From positions 5,079,501 to 5,143,500 of the forward strand of contig NZ_CP150265.1 of the NCBI RefSeq assembly GCF_037976325.1: a stretch of 64,000 nucleotides of DNA, in the 5' to 3' direction. How positions within the stretch are numbered: position 1 is the first letter of the stretch; every line of letters begins with the position of its first letter. Shown here one piece after another: positions 25,432 to 37,636 of this stretch. The stretch comes from Paenibacillus sp. FSL K6-3182 (GTDB lineage Bacteria > Bacillota > Bacilli > Paenibacillales > Paenibacillaceae). The translations under genes were made by a program, and so were the position numbers. The notes beneath the pieces were generated by a model, which had not been told where the DNA came from, searched no databases, and saw only the letters and a program-made list of their open reading frames with translations.

Positions 25432-26013
25432 TTGAAAAGCCAAGAAATTAAAGACATTGCTTTAAAGTTTTTCACAATTCATGGGTATGAGGGTGCATCT
25501 CTGTCTCAAATTGCCGACAATGTCGGGATGAAAAAACAGTCTCTCTATGCTCATTTCAAAGGAAAAGATGATCTATTTCTACAAGTATTACAAGATGCTA
25601 AAGAAGCAGAGGTCTCATCGAAACTAAACTATTTGAGTAAAGTGGGTACCCAAAATCCTAAAGAGGATTTATTTGGATACCTGCAATTAGTCATTGATTT
25701 GTTTCAACAGAGCGAGCAGTTGAAGTTTTGGCTGCGTATGTCTTTTTTTCCGCCTCTCCATTTGGCGCCAGCCATTAATGAGGAAGTATTCGACTCGGAA
25801 AATAAGATTCAAACCGTACTCGAAGGCAAATTTCATGATTGGATCGCGGCGAAAGCCATTAGGGAAGATATAGCCTCCATCCCTACGCTTGCTTTCTTAG
25901 GTGTTGTTGATTCCATGATGTTAGAGCTTGCTTATGGGAATAATGAAAAACGTCTACAGGATAAATTAAATGCCTCATGGACTGTATTTTGGAGAGGTAT
26001 TTCACAGCTATGA
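25432..26013 (+). CDS. TetR/AcrR-family regulator
   Basis: A 193-residue one-component repressor. The N-terminal helix-turn-helix is clear (ALKFFTIHGYEGASLSQIA, then GMKKQSLYAHFKGKDDLF, residues 8-47). The C-terminal ligand domain is not diagnostic. TTG 25432 is the likely start, with AGGTGA 6 bases upstream; a GTG three codons earlier lacks a spaced ribosome site. It lies 24 bases ahead of a drug-type MFS gene on the same strand, so it very probably represses both. Confidence 0.85.
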   Translation: MKSQEIKDIALKFFTIHGYEGASLSQIADNVGMKKQSLYAHFKGKDDLFLQVLQDAKEAEVSSKLNYLSKVGTQNPKEDLFGYLQLVIDLFQQSEQLKFWLRMSFFPPLHLAPAINEEVFDSENKIQTVLEGKFHDWIAAKAIREDIASIPTLAFLGVVDSMMLELAYGNNEKRLQDKLNASWTVFWRGISQL

Positions 26014-26037
26014 TTTTACAGAGAGAGGTATTATTTC

Positions 26038-27240
26038 ATGAAGAAACCATTGAAAGAACAAAAAACCGTCTTATTCATTCTACTAAGTAATATATTCATT
26101 GTTTTTCTAGGCGTGGGACTAATCGTCCCGGTTATGCCTTCCTTTATGAATATTATGCATTTATCAGGCCAATCGATGGGTTATCTTATGGCGGCCTTCG
26201 CGTTTGCGCAATTACTCATGTCTCCCCTTGCAGGACGGTGGATTGACACATTCGGCAGGAAGAAAATGATCGTTATCGGCTTATTCCTTTTCAGCATATC
26301 AGAGGTAATCTTTGGACTTGGCACACATGTATCCGTTCTTTACTTTTCCAGAATTTTAGGAGGTATTAGTGGTGCATTTATTATGCCCGCCGTAACCGCT
26401 TTTGTTGCTGATATTACCTCTGTGGAGGAAAGGCCCAAAGCGATGGGTTATATTTCTGCCGCGATTAGTATCGGTTTCATTATTGGTCCTGGCATCGGAG
26501 GTTTTATTGCTGAGCTGGGCGTGCGTGCTCCATTCTATTTTGCAGCTGGCTTCGCATTAATTACCTGTATTTCATCCCTGTTTATTTTAAAAGAACCGCT
26601 ATCCAAACAGGAACTTCTAGAAATTAGTCAGCTCAAAAAAGGGACCAGCTTTGTATCTGATTTGAAACGATCGCTTCAACCTCAATACATTATCGCCTTT
26701 ATAATCGTGTTTGTACTGGCCTTTGGTTTATCAGCGTATGAAACAGTATTCAGTCTTTTTTCTGATCATAAATTTGGTTTCACTCCTCAAGATATTGCAG
26801 CCGTTATTACAATTAGTGCAATCTTCGGCGTTGTCGTTCAGGTCTTTATGTTTGGTAAAATGGTAGATAAACTCGGAGAGAAGAAACTTATACAAATATG
26901 CTTGATTGCTGGCGTATTTTTTGCAGTAGTATCCACCATGATCTCCGGATTTTTAGCTGTTTTGCTAGTCACTTCCTTTATCTTTCTCGCATTTGACCTG
27001 CTGCGGCCAGCATTAACAACCTATTTATCCAAAACAGCCGAGAAAGAACAAGGCTTTATCGCTGGAATGAACTCCACCTATACTAGCCTAGGCAACATCG
27101 TCGGACCTGCGCTGGGCGGAATATTATTTGATGTAAACATCAACTATCCTTATCTCTTTGCTGCTGTCATCATGTTGATTGGCCTTGTCATTACGATGAT
27201 GTGGAAAGAAAAACAATCAGCTGGCAGCTTGGCAAAATAA
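26038..27240 (+). CDS. MFS multidrug efflux transporter (Bmr/NorA-like)
   Basis: A 400-residue, 12-helix DHA1 antiporter. It opens with NIFIVFLGVGLIVPVMPSF, has motif A in GRWIDTFGRKKM near residue 67, and motif C in GFIIGPGIGGFIAE near residue 150, the antiporter signature. The overall pattern resembles Bmr, Blt and NorA pumps. Co-transcription with the TetR-type gene suggests substrate-induced expression. The drug range is not predictable. An excellent terminator follows. Confidence 0.85.
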   Translation: MKKPLKEQKTVLFILLSNIFIVFLGVGLIVPVMPSFMNIMHLSGQSMGYLMAAFAFAQLLMSPLAGRWIDTFGRKKMIVIGLFLFSISEVIFGLGTHVSVLYFSRILGGISGAFIMPAVTAFVADITSVEERPKAMGYISAAISIGFIIGPGIGGFIAELGVRAPFYFAAGFALITCISSLFILKEPLSKQELLEISQLKKGTSFVSDLKRSLQPQYIIAFIIVFVLAFGLSAYETVFSLFSDHKFGFTPQDIAAVITISAIFGVVVQVFMFGKMVDKLGEKKLIQICLIAGVFFAVVSTMISGFLAVLLVTSFIFLAFDLLRPALTTYLSKTAEKEQGFIAGMNSTYTSLGNIVGPALGGILFDVNINYPYLFAAVIMLIGLVITMMWKEKQSAGSLAK

Positions 27241-27302
27241 TGTATGGAACGCTATTGTACAACTAGCGCATCTTCCTTCTTCACAATACGCATAATAAAA
27301 AA

Positions 27303-27337
27303 GAAATCCGATGTCTTTTTGAAAGACATCGGATTTC
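27303..27337. terminator. Bidirectional intrinsic terminator
   Basis: A perfect 16-bp stem (27303-27318 with 27322-27337) with a 3-base loop, between the convergent MFS and GcvPB-like genes. A-rich and T-rich flanks suit both directions. Confidence 0.85.
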
Positions 27338-27373
27338 ATTTGTAAAATAATAGTTGTCATTAATTAGAAATAT

Positions 27374-28933
27374 TTATTCAGGTTGCGTCTTTTTTAAATA
27401 AGCCCGCCACGTAATGCACCATTGCTTCGGATCATCGAGGGATGATTCATCATTTCGGTGTACGGTGCTGCTATGCGGAGCTGATTTCACAATTTCCGGC
27501 TGCGTATAAGCTTCGTTCGAAATATGCTCCAGCGCGTGAATGTATTCGTCCAAATCTTCTTTGGAATAGGACTCAGTCGGCTCTAAGGTGAATGGCTGCT
27601 TCACGATATACGGATGATGGGAAGTCCAATAATGGAGTCCAAAATCGCACATGCGACGAGTAATATCCTCAGTTGTCACACCCGTTTCCGCGGTAAGCTG
27701 CTTCCAGCTGTAACGAACCTGCTCTAGGCGGCGACCTTTGATGTAGGGTGCACTTGCACCGCGAATTTGAAGTATTTTGTGATACAGATAGTTATTGTTA
27801 AGAACTGCAGTCTGTGCAACATCCTTTAGTCCATCTGGACCTAGACTCATGATCCAAGCATAAGAACGAAGCACCGTTTGAGCAACACCATGGAAGCTGC
27901 GCACTTTGCCAATACTGCTTTCTGACTGATTCGCTAATACATACTGGCCATCAACATAATCAACGAGCGGCCCCGGCAAGAAAGGTTTAAGCGCTTCGCT
28001 CACGCCTAGCGCACCTGTAGCTGGACCGCCGCACATATGAGGAGCAGCAAAGGTTTTATGCAAGTTGAAGAAACACATATCAAAGCCAGCTTCCTTCGCT
28101 CGGGTAATACCGAGCAAACCATTAGCATTAGCTTGATCATAGAAGCAGATGCCGCCCGCTTCATGAACCAAATCGGTGAAATCGCGAATGCGGTGATTGA
28201 AAATACCGGTATCTTCCGGATTTGCTACGACAAATCCAGCGGTCCTCTCAGATATCGCATTTCTCAGCTTCTCCAAATCAGGGAATCCGTCTTCGTCCGG
28301 ATGAAGCGTAATGATTTTGTAGCCTTTAACTGCAGCTGTCGCAGCTTGAGAAGGATGGGAGAAAATCGTCGTAATGATTTCATCCCGCTGATCTCCTTCG
28401 CCCCGCGAATCATGGTATGCACGAACGATGGAAGCCATCGCGAGCAAAGCCTGCGTCCCGCTGCTTGGCTGAAACGAGAAGGCATCCATTCCGCTAATTT
28501 CACGCATGGCCAGATCCATTTTATAGAAAATTTCTAATATGCCTTGAACAGAACCTGCATCCTGCAACGGATGGAGCTCCGTCATATGCGGCGTGCGGAT
28601 CAGCATCTCGTTAATACGCGGAATATATTTCATCGTACAAGTACCTTGACCGATCTCAACGTTCAAATCGGAGCCCAGTGTCTCTTGCGAGAGGCGCAAA
28701 TAATGGCGAAGTACTTTTGCTTGACCAATCTCGGGAAGCTCCGGCGCATTGCTGCGACGCATCGATGCAGGTATGCGCCGGGTACCATCTCCTACCTCAG
28801 CTACAATCCCAGCCTCAGTTCCAGGCGGAATGACACCGCGCTCGCCCTGACGATGAAGTTCAAATATGATCGGCTCATCCCATTTGGCTTGATGGAAATT
28901 TCGGACTTTATGGTTCCTGCGAATTCGTTTCAT
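27374..28933 (-). CDS. GcvPB-like PLP enzyme (divergent paralogue)
   Basis: A 519-residue fold-type I PLP protein with clear similarity to glycine dehydrogenase subunit 2. IGQGTCTMKYIPRINEM is near residue 95, and the PLP lysine is Lys293 in NLHKTFAAPH. Canonical GcvPB has HGTNPAS and PHGGGGPG; here the same places read SHPSQAAT and PHMCGGPA. The C-terminus carries an extra Ser/His-rich tail. Glycine cleavage needs GcvH and GcvT, which are absent nearby. Its place at the end of a beta-galactosidase operon suggests another amine or amino-acid substrate (inference). It forms a pair with the GcvPA-like gene 34 bases upstream. Confidence 0.7.
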   Translation of the reverse strand: MKRIRRNHKVRNFHQAKWDEPIIFELHRQGERGVIPPGTEAGIVAEVGDGTRRIPASMRRSNAPELPEIGQAKVLRHYLRLSQETLGSDLNVEIGQGTCTMKYIPRINEMLIRTPHMTELHPLQDAGSVQGILEIFYKMDLAMREISGMDAFSFQPSSGTQALLAMASIVRAYHDSRGEGDQRDEIITTIFSHPSQAATAAVKGYKIITLHPDEDGFPDLEKLRNAISERTAGFVVANPEDTGIFNHRIRDFTDLVHEAGGICFYDQANANGLLGITRAKEAGFDMCFFNLHKTFAAPHMCGGPATGALGVSEALKPFLPGPLVDYVDGQYVLANQSESSIGKVRSFHGVAQTVLRSYAWIMSLGPDGLKDVAQTAVLNNNYLYHKILQIRGASAPYIKGRRLEQVRYSWKQLTAETGVTTEDITRRMCDFGLHYWTSHHPYIVKQPFTLEPTESYSKEDLDEYIHALEHISNEAYTQPEIVKSAPHSSTVHRNDESSLDDPKQWCITWRAYLKKTQPE

Positions 28934-28967
28934 GGCGCTTTCGTCCTTCCTCTGTATAAGTCAAACC

Positions 28968-30380
28968 TCATTTGCGAACGATCGTTTGAATCGTGTCTGC
29001 CAGTCGATGTAGATCAAGCTGCGAATGAATTTCCGTCACGCAGTACAGTGCAGTTTGTCCCCACTGCGGGAAGGCAGCCGACAAATCTTTGCCTCCAAAA
29101 ATTCCTGCTTCCAAGAGCTGAGCGTTTATCTGAGCGACCGTTAAGCCAGTATGATTAAAGTCAACAATAAACTCTTTAAAGAAGGCTGCTTCTCCGAATC
29201 GAAGAGAAACGCCTGGAATAGCTGAGAGCTTGTTCGCTGCATATTGCGACTTCTGCATGATCGTCTCTCCGACCTCTTGCATGCCGGTCGGTCCTAGCAA
29301 AGACAAGTAAACACCTGCTGTTATTCCCCATAATGCAGTTTGGGTGCCAACTGATTCCTTTCCTTTCTCACGCAGCGCAAAGGAAGTTCGCTCATATGCC
29401 ACATCGCCAAAGCCATACTCGCCTTCTACCTCAGTAGGCACAATGCCGAACAATCTTGATGGATACTCCATGACATACTTCTCTTCATCACGGGTCGCAA
29501 TAAAACCGGCTTGCCCCCCGCCATAATTCATATGCATTCCAAGAGGCTGCAAATCTCCGCATACGATATCAGCGCCGTACTGGCTAGGCGGCTGAAGAAC
29601 GCCAAGAGAGATGGGATCAACACCAACGATCGAAATCGCATCTACCGAATGCGCAAGCTCTGATATTTCATGCCCTTGGTCTTCGATAATACCTAGATAA
29701 CCAGGATTCTCGAAGTAAACCGCAGCGATATCGCTCGATAGCTTGCTGCGTAAATCATCTAAGCTCATTTTGCCCGTTGCCTCGTCGATTTCAACGAATC
29801 GAAGCTCCATCACAGGCGTGCAATAATTGTTGATGATCATCACTTTATCAGGATCAACCGACCTTGGAAGCAAGGCAACTTTACGCCCTGTCATGCGCCC
29901 TGCCATCCGAATCGAAGTTGATGCAGCTTGCGCCCAGTCAAAGGTAGGGACGTTTACAACATCCATATCAACTAGCTCAGCCATCAAACTTTGATACTCA
30001 AACAACGTTTGGAAGCGTCCATGATCTTCATAGGGTTCACCTGCATAAGCCGTTACAAATTCGGAACGCTGATTGATCTCATCACAGACAGCTGGAATAA
30101 AATGCTGCCAGCAGCCTGCTCCTAAAAAATTCAGATAAGCTGCACCATGCTTATTTTTTGCAAGCAGGCCATCGATATGACGGCGCAGCTCATATTCCGT
30201 CATCGCTGGAGGAAGGTTCATCTCATGATTCAGCTTTAAGCTCTCTGGTATGCCATCGTGAAGCTGGTCCATCGAGGTGAGTCCAATTTCCTTCAGCATC
30301 GCTTCGCGAACTTCAGGTACAGTATTCGGTATATAAGGATGGGCATACGTTCTGTTCTTAGGCAAAATAAACGCCTCCAT
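28968..30380 (-). CDS. GcvPA-like PLP-fold partner (divergent paralogue)
   Basis: A 470-residue protein resembling glycine dehydrogenase subunit 1. It begins YIPNTVPEVREAMLKEIG and has YLNFLGAGCWQHFIPAVCDE near residue 86, then RSEFVTAYAGEPYEDHG, where canonical GcvPA has TAYTPYQPEISQG. FLGAG and the TAY start are kept, but the following loop is different, as is FDWAQAASTSIRMA in place of the usual Tyr-Asp-Gly-Ala/Ser-Thr stretch. In the family this subunit lacks the PLP lysine and completes the active site. It lies between an SDR gene and the GcvPB-like gene. Function beyond the fold is unknown. Confidence 0.7.
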   Translation of the reverse strand: MEAFILPKNRTYAHPYIPNTVPEVREAMLKEIGLTSMDQLHDGIPESLKLNHEMNLPPAMTEYELRRHIDGLLAKNKHGAAYLNFLGAGCWQHFIPAVCDEINQRSEFVTAYAGEPYEDHGRFQTLFEYQSLMAELVDMDVVNVPTFDWAQAASTSIRMAGRMTGRKVALLPRSVDPDKVMIINNYCTPVMELRFVEIDEATGKMSLDDLRSKLSSDIAAVYFENPGYLGIIEDQGHEISELAHSVDAISIVGVDPISLGVLQPPSQYGADIVCGDLQPLGMHMNYGGGQAGFIATRDEEKYVMEYPSRLFGIVPTEVEGEYGFGDVAYERTSFALREKGKESVGTQTALWGITAGVYLSLLGPTGMQEVGETIMQKSQYAANKLSAIPGVSLRFGEAAFFKEFIVDFNHTGLTVAQINAQLLEAGIFGGKDLSAAFPQWGQTALYCVTEIHSQLDLHRLADTIQTIVRK

Positions 30381-30418
30381 TCATCGTTGTCAGAATTAGT
30401 TGTATCCTGTAGCCGTTC

Positions 30419-31203
30419 CTATGCAATACCGCCGCCATCCACAACGAGCACGCTTCCTGTTACCCAAGAAGACATATCGCTTGCTAAGAACAGAACCGCA
30501 TTCGCAATATCACGCGGCGTTCCAAGCCTTTCAAGCGGACGACCGCTGGCAGAGGCGACAAGGAAGGCTGCCTCGTCCTGCTGCAGCTGCTTTGCTTCAT
30601 CGCGCAGGAGAGGAGTATCCGTATCGCCAGGTGAAACGCAGTTCACACGTATATTGGCGATTCCGTGATCGATAGCCATCGCTCTCGTTAAATTCACGAC
30701 ACCAGCCTTGGCTGCGCAATAAGCTGCAGCCCGATCTCCGCCTTTTAGACCCCAGCCTGAACCCGAATTAATGATACTTCCTCCACCGCTGCGTTCCATG
30801 ATAGGAATGATATATTTGGAGAGCAGATAGACACCCTTCAAAGAAACATCCAAAACGAGATCCCAGTCGCGTTCTTCCAGCTCCACGACAGTCTTGCGAC
30901 GAATAACGCCAGCATTGTTGAACAAGATATCTACTCGGCCATAAGCAGAATCAATTTCTGCTGCTGCACGCTGGCAATCTGCTGAAGAGGTCACATCACA
31001 GCGCTGAAAGCTCGCTTGGCCTCCCTTTTCCCTTATTCCTTTAACCGCCTGTTCACCCATCGCCTCATTAATGTCAATAAGGATAGCTGCTGCACCGAAG
31101 CTGGCAAGAAGTTCAGCTGTCGCAAGTCCAATTCCAGAGGCGCCTCCGGTGATTACGGCTACTTTTCCCGATAGATTAAGCATGTCTTGTGTATGAAGCA
31201 TCA

Positions 31204-31204
<1 letters not shown>
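30419..31204 (-). CDS. Short-chain dehydrogenase/reductase
   Basis: A 261-residue classical SDR. The cofactor motif TGGASGIG is near residues 18-25, an acidic LIDIN at the end of strand 2 suggests NAD(H), NNAG is near 97, and the catalytic Ser, Tyr and Lys appear in INSGSGW and YCAAK (YxxxK). I chose ATG 31204, with AGGAGG 7 bases upstream; it overlaps the stop of the galactosidase gene by one base. In this operon it probably oxidises or reduces a sugar or sugar-derived compound released by the GH2 enzyme (inference). Confidence 0.85.
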
Positions 31205-34407
<3,203 letters not shown>

Positions 34408-34424
34408 CTACCTATTCATGCTGC

Positions 34425-35237
34425 CTATCCCTTAATCCCCGTACCTGCTATTCCACCGACAATATAACGCTGTGCGAAAAAAAATACAGCGAGCGGAGGA
34501 ATCGAGATGAGGCAAGTAATCGCCATAATCGACTGCATATCGACGCCGAACATGCCCTTGAACTGTGCTAATCCGAGCGTCAGTGTGTACTTCGACTGAT
34601 CATTAAGGAAAATAAGCGGCCCCAGATAATCATTCCAGCAGCTCATAATTTGAAACACAGCGACTAAAATGAGCGAAGGTCCCATGAGCGGCACTATAAT
34701 CCGCACAAGAATTCCAAATTTGCTCGCCCCATCTATAGTTGCCGCCTCATCAAGCTCACGCGGAATCGTAAGAATAAACTGCCTCAGCAAAAATATAAAG
34801 TAAGCTGAACCGAACCAAGAAGGTACGATAAGCGGTTTAAGCGTATTAATCCATCCCAAATAGTTGAACTCCATATACTGCGGAATCATTGTCACTTCCC
34901 AAGGAACCATCATCGTCGCTAGTACAACTAGGAAAAGTAGATTGCGTCCCTTAAAAACAAATCTCGCGAACCCGTAAGCTACTAGAGTACAGGATATCAA
35001 CTGGCCAATCGTAGACAACGAAGTTACGATTAGCGTATTTTTCAGAAATAAGTTAAAAGGCTGCGTCGTCCATGCTTCCGCAAAGTTGCTGAATTTCCAA
35101 ACCGAAGGAATCCATTTTGGCGGAAAAAGATACAGCTCCGTCTGCGACTTAAGAGCGGTCGTTAACGCCCAAAATAACGGGGCAGCGAACATCAGCGAGC
35201 AGAAGATCAGCAGCGTATAAACGATGATCCGCCTCAT
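34425..35237 (-). CDS. Sugar ABC transporter permease, MalG-type, locus 2
   Basis: A 270-residue membrane subunit with six hydrophobic segments. The EAA loop is in PRELDEAATIDGASKFGILVR near residue 165. The tail YIVGGIAGTGIKG is typical for MalG-type permeases. Its first bases overlap the end of the MalF-type gene by 4 bases (ATGA), so translation is coupled. It partners that permease in importing the substrate of the GH2 enzyme that follows 53 bases later. Confidence 0.88.
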   Translation of the reverse strand: MRRIIVYTLLIFCSLMFAAPLFWALTTALKSQTELYLFPPKWIPSVWKFSNFAEAWTTQPFNLFLKNTLIVTSLSTIGQLISCTLVAYGFARFVFKGRNLLFLVVLATMMVPWEVTMIPQYMEFNYLGWINTLKPLIVPSWFGSAYFIFLLRQFILTIPRELDEAATIDGASKFGILVRIIVPLMGPSLILVAVFQIMSCWNDYLGPLIFLNDQSKYTLTLGLAQFKGMFGVDMQSIMAITCLISIPPLAVFFFAQRYIVGGIAGTGIKG

Positions 35238-36211
35238 ACGGATCTCCCCTTTCCACTGGACTTCAATTTCTTCTCCGGCAAACGTTTCATTTCGCCTTCA
35301 TAGAACACCCAAGCCTCTGACGACTTGAATACAAAAAAAGTCAATGTGAGCACAATAAGAAACATAAACCATGCGTTTGCAGCAGAGTAGCCCATTTTGA
35401 AAAACTTGAACGCATTCTCATACATGTACATCGCATAGAAGTACGTAGATTTCATAGGGCCTCCGCCCGTGAGCAATAACGCGAGAGTGAGCTGTTGAAA
35501 CGCCGCTATAATAGAAGTAATTAGGTTGAACAAAATCGTCGGCGTTAGCAGCGGAATCGTTACGCTGATGAACTGCCTGATCATACCCGCCCCATCAATT
35601 GATGCGGATTCATAAAGATCCTTTGGAATCCCTTTGAGCCCAGCGAGAAAGACGAGCATCATTGCGCCTTGTCCCCATAGGCTTGCGACAACCATGGCTA
35701 CGAGAGACCACTGTGTTTCATTCAGCCAGTCCGGGCCTTGTACACCGACGAGTGACAGAAAATAATTCAATATGCCGTAATCACCGCTGTACACCCAAGA
35801 CCAGATCATTGCTAAAGCTACACCTGAGATGACAGAAGGCAAATAAAATGCTGTTCGAAAAATCGCACTGCCCCGTGTCTTCTGGTTAAGAAGAATCGCA
35901 AGTCCCAACCCAACTGCAATATTGAGCGGAACAAATAGCGCTGCAAACTTAATCGTGACGCCGAATGACTTCCAAAACAACGGATCATCTGTAAACATTT
36001 CTACATAATTGCCAAATCCAATAAATTGCACCTTGCCCACGATCGGCCAATCAAAAAAAGAAATAATAAGTGAAAACAACAACGGTCCCAAAGTGAAAAC
36101 GAGGAATCCAAAGATCCATGGAAAAATGAAGAGGTAGGGCACAGCCCCACCCCATCTGCGTTTCAGGCTGGCTGAATGTTTTCCTGCTGTCTGTGGGTAG
36201 GTCTGAGCCAT
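35234..36211 (-). CDS. Sugar ABC transporter permease, MalF-type, locus 2
   Basis: A 325-residue membrane subunit with six hydrophobic segments and a basic N-terminal tail (SLKRRWGG). The EAA loop is in PKDLYESASIDGAGMIRQF near residue 210. It lies 29 bases after the binding-protein gene and overlaps the MalG-type gene by 4 bases. The C-terminus is Lys/Ser-rich (PEKKLKSSGKG). Role as in other CUT1 importers, with an ATPase supplied from elsewhere. Confidence 0.88.
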   Translation of the reverse strand: MAQTYPQTAGKHSASLKRRWGGAVPYLFIFPWIFGFLVFTLGPLLFSLIISFFDWPIVGKVQFIGFGNYVEMFTDDPLFWKSFGVTIKFAALFVPLNIAVGLGLAILLNQKTRGSAIFRTAFYLPSVISGVALAMIWSWVYSGDYGILNYFLSLVGVQGPDWLNETQWSLVAMVVASLWGQGAMMLVFLAGLKGIPKDLYESASIDGAGMIRQFISVTIPLLTPTILFNLITSIIAAFQQLTLALLLTGGGPMKSTYFYAMYMYENAFKFFKMGYSAANAWFMFLIVLTLTFFVFKSSEAWVFYEGEMKRLPEKKLKSSGKGRSV

Positions 36212-36240
36212 CTCCTAACCTTCTTTCTGCAGCTATAATG

Positions 36241-37521
36241 TTATTTCAAGTAACGCTCGCTATCTTTTACCGCCTGATTCAATGCTTCCTGCGCATTACT
36301 GCCATGCATAACTGCTTCTACTGCCGCGGAAAGCTGTCTATTCACTTCATTCCACTTTGCGTTAAGCAGGAAAGCCGGTGTATTATCAGAACGTTCAAGC
36401 ATCGTATAGTACGGCTTGTACAGAGGATCTTGATCTTTTTTGAGCTCCTCCACGACGCTTAATCTTACTGGCAAATCAGCTACGCGCATCTTGATCGCTT
36501 CATTCGATACATAATATTTGATAAATTCCCAAGCCAAATCCTTTTGCTTGGAATCCTTCGCAATGGACAGCGCAGATTCTGCGACAACGCCTTTAACTTG
36601 CTTGCCTGGAAATGCTGGCATCTCCACGGTGCCTACATCAATGCCAGCTTGCTTGAAAGATTCGAGCGGCCAAATTCCGCTCTCCCACATGGCGATTTTG
36701 CCAGCTTTAAAAATATCCTCGCCGCTTTGTTGACCTTTACCACCTGCAAGCACGGCAGAGCCGTCCTTTAACATGTCGCCAAACATTTGAATCACACCTG
36801 CTGTTTCGCTGCTGTTCATGTAACCTTCTATTGTTTTACCGTCATCCGATATATAGGAGCTGCCATTGCTCCATACAAACCCTTGCAGATCATAAGTGTC
36901 ATTCTCAGCCCGAACTCCGAAGCCATATTGCTTCTTCGTTTTGTCCGTCAGTTGCTTGGAGATTTCTTGAAACTCATCCCATGTCCAGCCATCCTTCGGA
37001 TAAGGAATCTTCGCATCATCAAACATTTTCTTGTTGTAGTAAACAACACGTGTCGTGAAGCCTGCCGGAATGCCATAAAGGTTGTTGTCAATTGTCGCGT
37101 AATTAAATAGGCCGCTGTAGAAGTCATCCTTTTTCAGGTCCGCATCGCTGTCTGCATAGCTGTTAAGTGGCTCAAGCGACTGGTGATAGGTTGGAAAATC
37201 CCACATATACATGACATCGGGAGGATTTGTAGCCCCGAAGCCTGCAGCCAGCTTTTGGTCAAATCCATCTGCGTAAGCCTCTACCTGAACCTTCGTGCCT
37301 GGATGATTGGCTTCGAACTTCTTAGCGATATCCTGCTCAATCTTGAGCGCATCCCCAGTATCCCATGTGGCGAATCGAAGCGTTTTCAAAGCTGTAGAAC
37401 CTTTTTCATTATCAGGCTTCGCTGTCGTGCCATTTGTACTTTCGTTATTACCTGAACATGCTGTAAGCATTGTCACAGTCATAACCGTCGTAACAATAAT
37501 AAGAGAAATTTTGTTCTTCAT
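36241..37521 (-). CDS. Sugar ABC transporter substrate-binding lipoprotein, locus 2
   Basis: A 426-residue CUT1 binding protein. The signal peptide ends at the lipobox MLTACSGN near residue 22, with an Asn/Thr-rich linker after it. The mature part begins TLRFATWDTGDALK and includes PPDVMYMWDFPTYHQ, typical of oligosaccharide-binding proteins. It is the first transport gene after the two-component pair, with a cre-like site in its leader. It should deliver the ligand to the permeases encoded just downstream. Confidence 0.88.
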   Translation of the reverse strand: MKNKISLIIVTTVMTVTMLTACSGNNESTNGTTAKPDNEKGSTALKTLRFATWDTGDALKIEQDIAKKFEANHPGTKVQVEAYADGFDQKLAAGFGATNPPDVMYMWDFPTYHQSLEPLNSYADSDADLKKDDFYSGLFNYATIDNNLYGIPAGFTTRVVYYNKKMFDDAKIPYPKDGWTWDEFQEISKQLTDKTKKQYGFGVRAENDTYDLQGFVWSNGSSYISDDGKTIEGYMNSSETAGVIQMFGDMLKDGSAVLAGGKGQQSGEDIFKAGKIAMWESGIWPLESFKQAGIDVGTVEMPAFPGKQVKGVVAESALSIAKDSKQKDLAWEFIKYYVSNEAIKMRVADLPVRLSVVEELKKDQDPLYKPYYTMLERSDNTPAFLLNAKWNEVNRQLSAAVEAVMHGSNAQEALNQAVKDSERYLK

Positions 37522-37581
37522 TCTGGCAGCTCCCCTATCCGTGTAGTACTTCGTAATTGAACTGCTTTCATCTTAATAAAA

Positions 37582-37596
37582 ATGAAAGCGCTACAA
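37582..37596. promoter_or_regulatory. cre-like site (CcpA)
   Basis: ATGAAAGCGCTACAA matches WTGNAANCGNWNNCW at 14 of 15 positions (position 14 is A rather than C). It lies about 60 bases upstream of the locus 2 binding-protein start and 41 bases beyond the stop of the regulator gene, consistent with an internal, glucose-repressed promoter. Confidence 0.45.
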
Positions 37597-37636
37597 AACC
37601 GTTAAACATTCGAATGTTGGTGTGGTTTTGTTCGAT

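Noticed and set aside
28544..29158. Plus-strand 204-codon frame
   Set aside because: Antisense to the GcvPB-like and GcvPA-like genes, which have strong family similarity.
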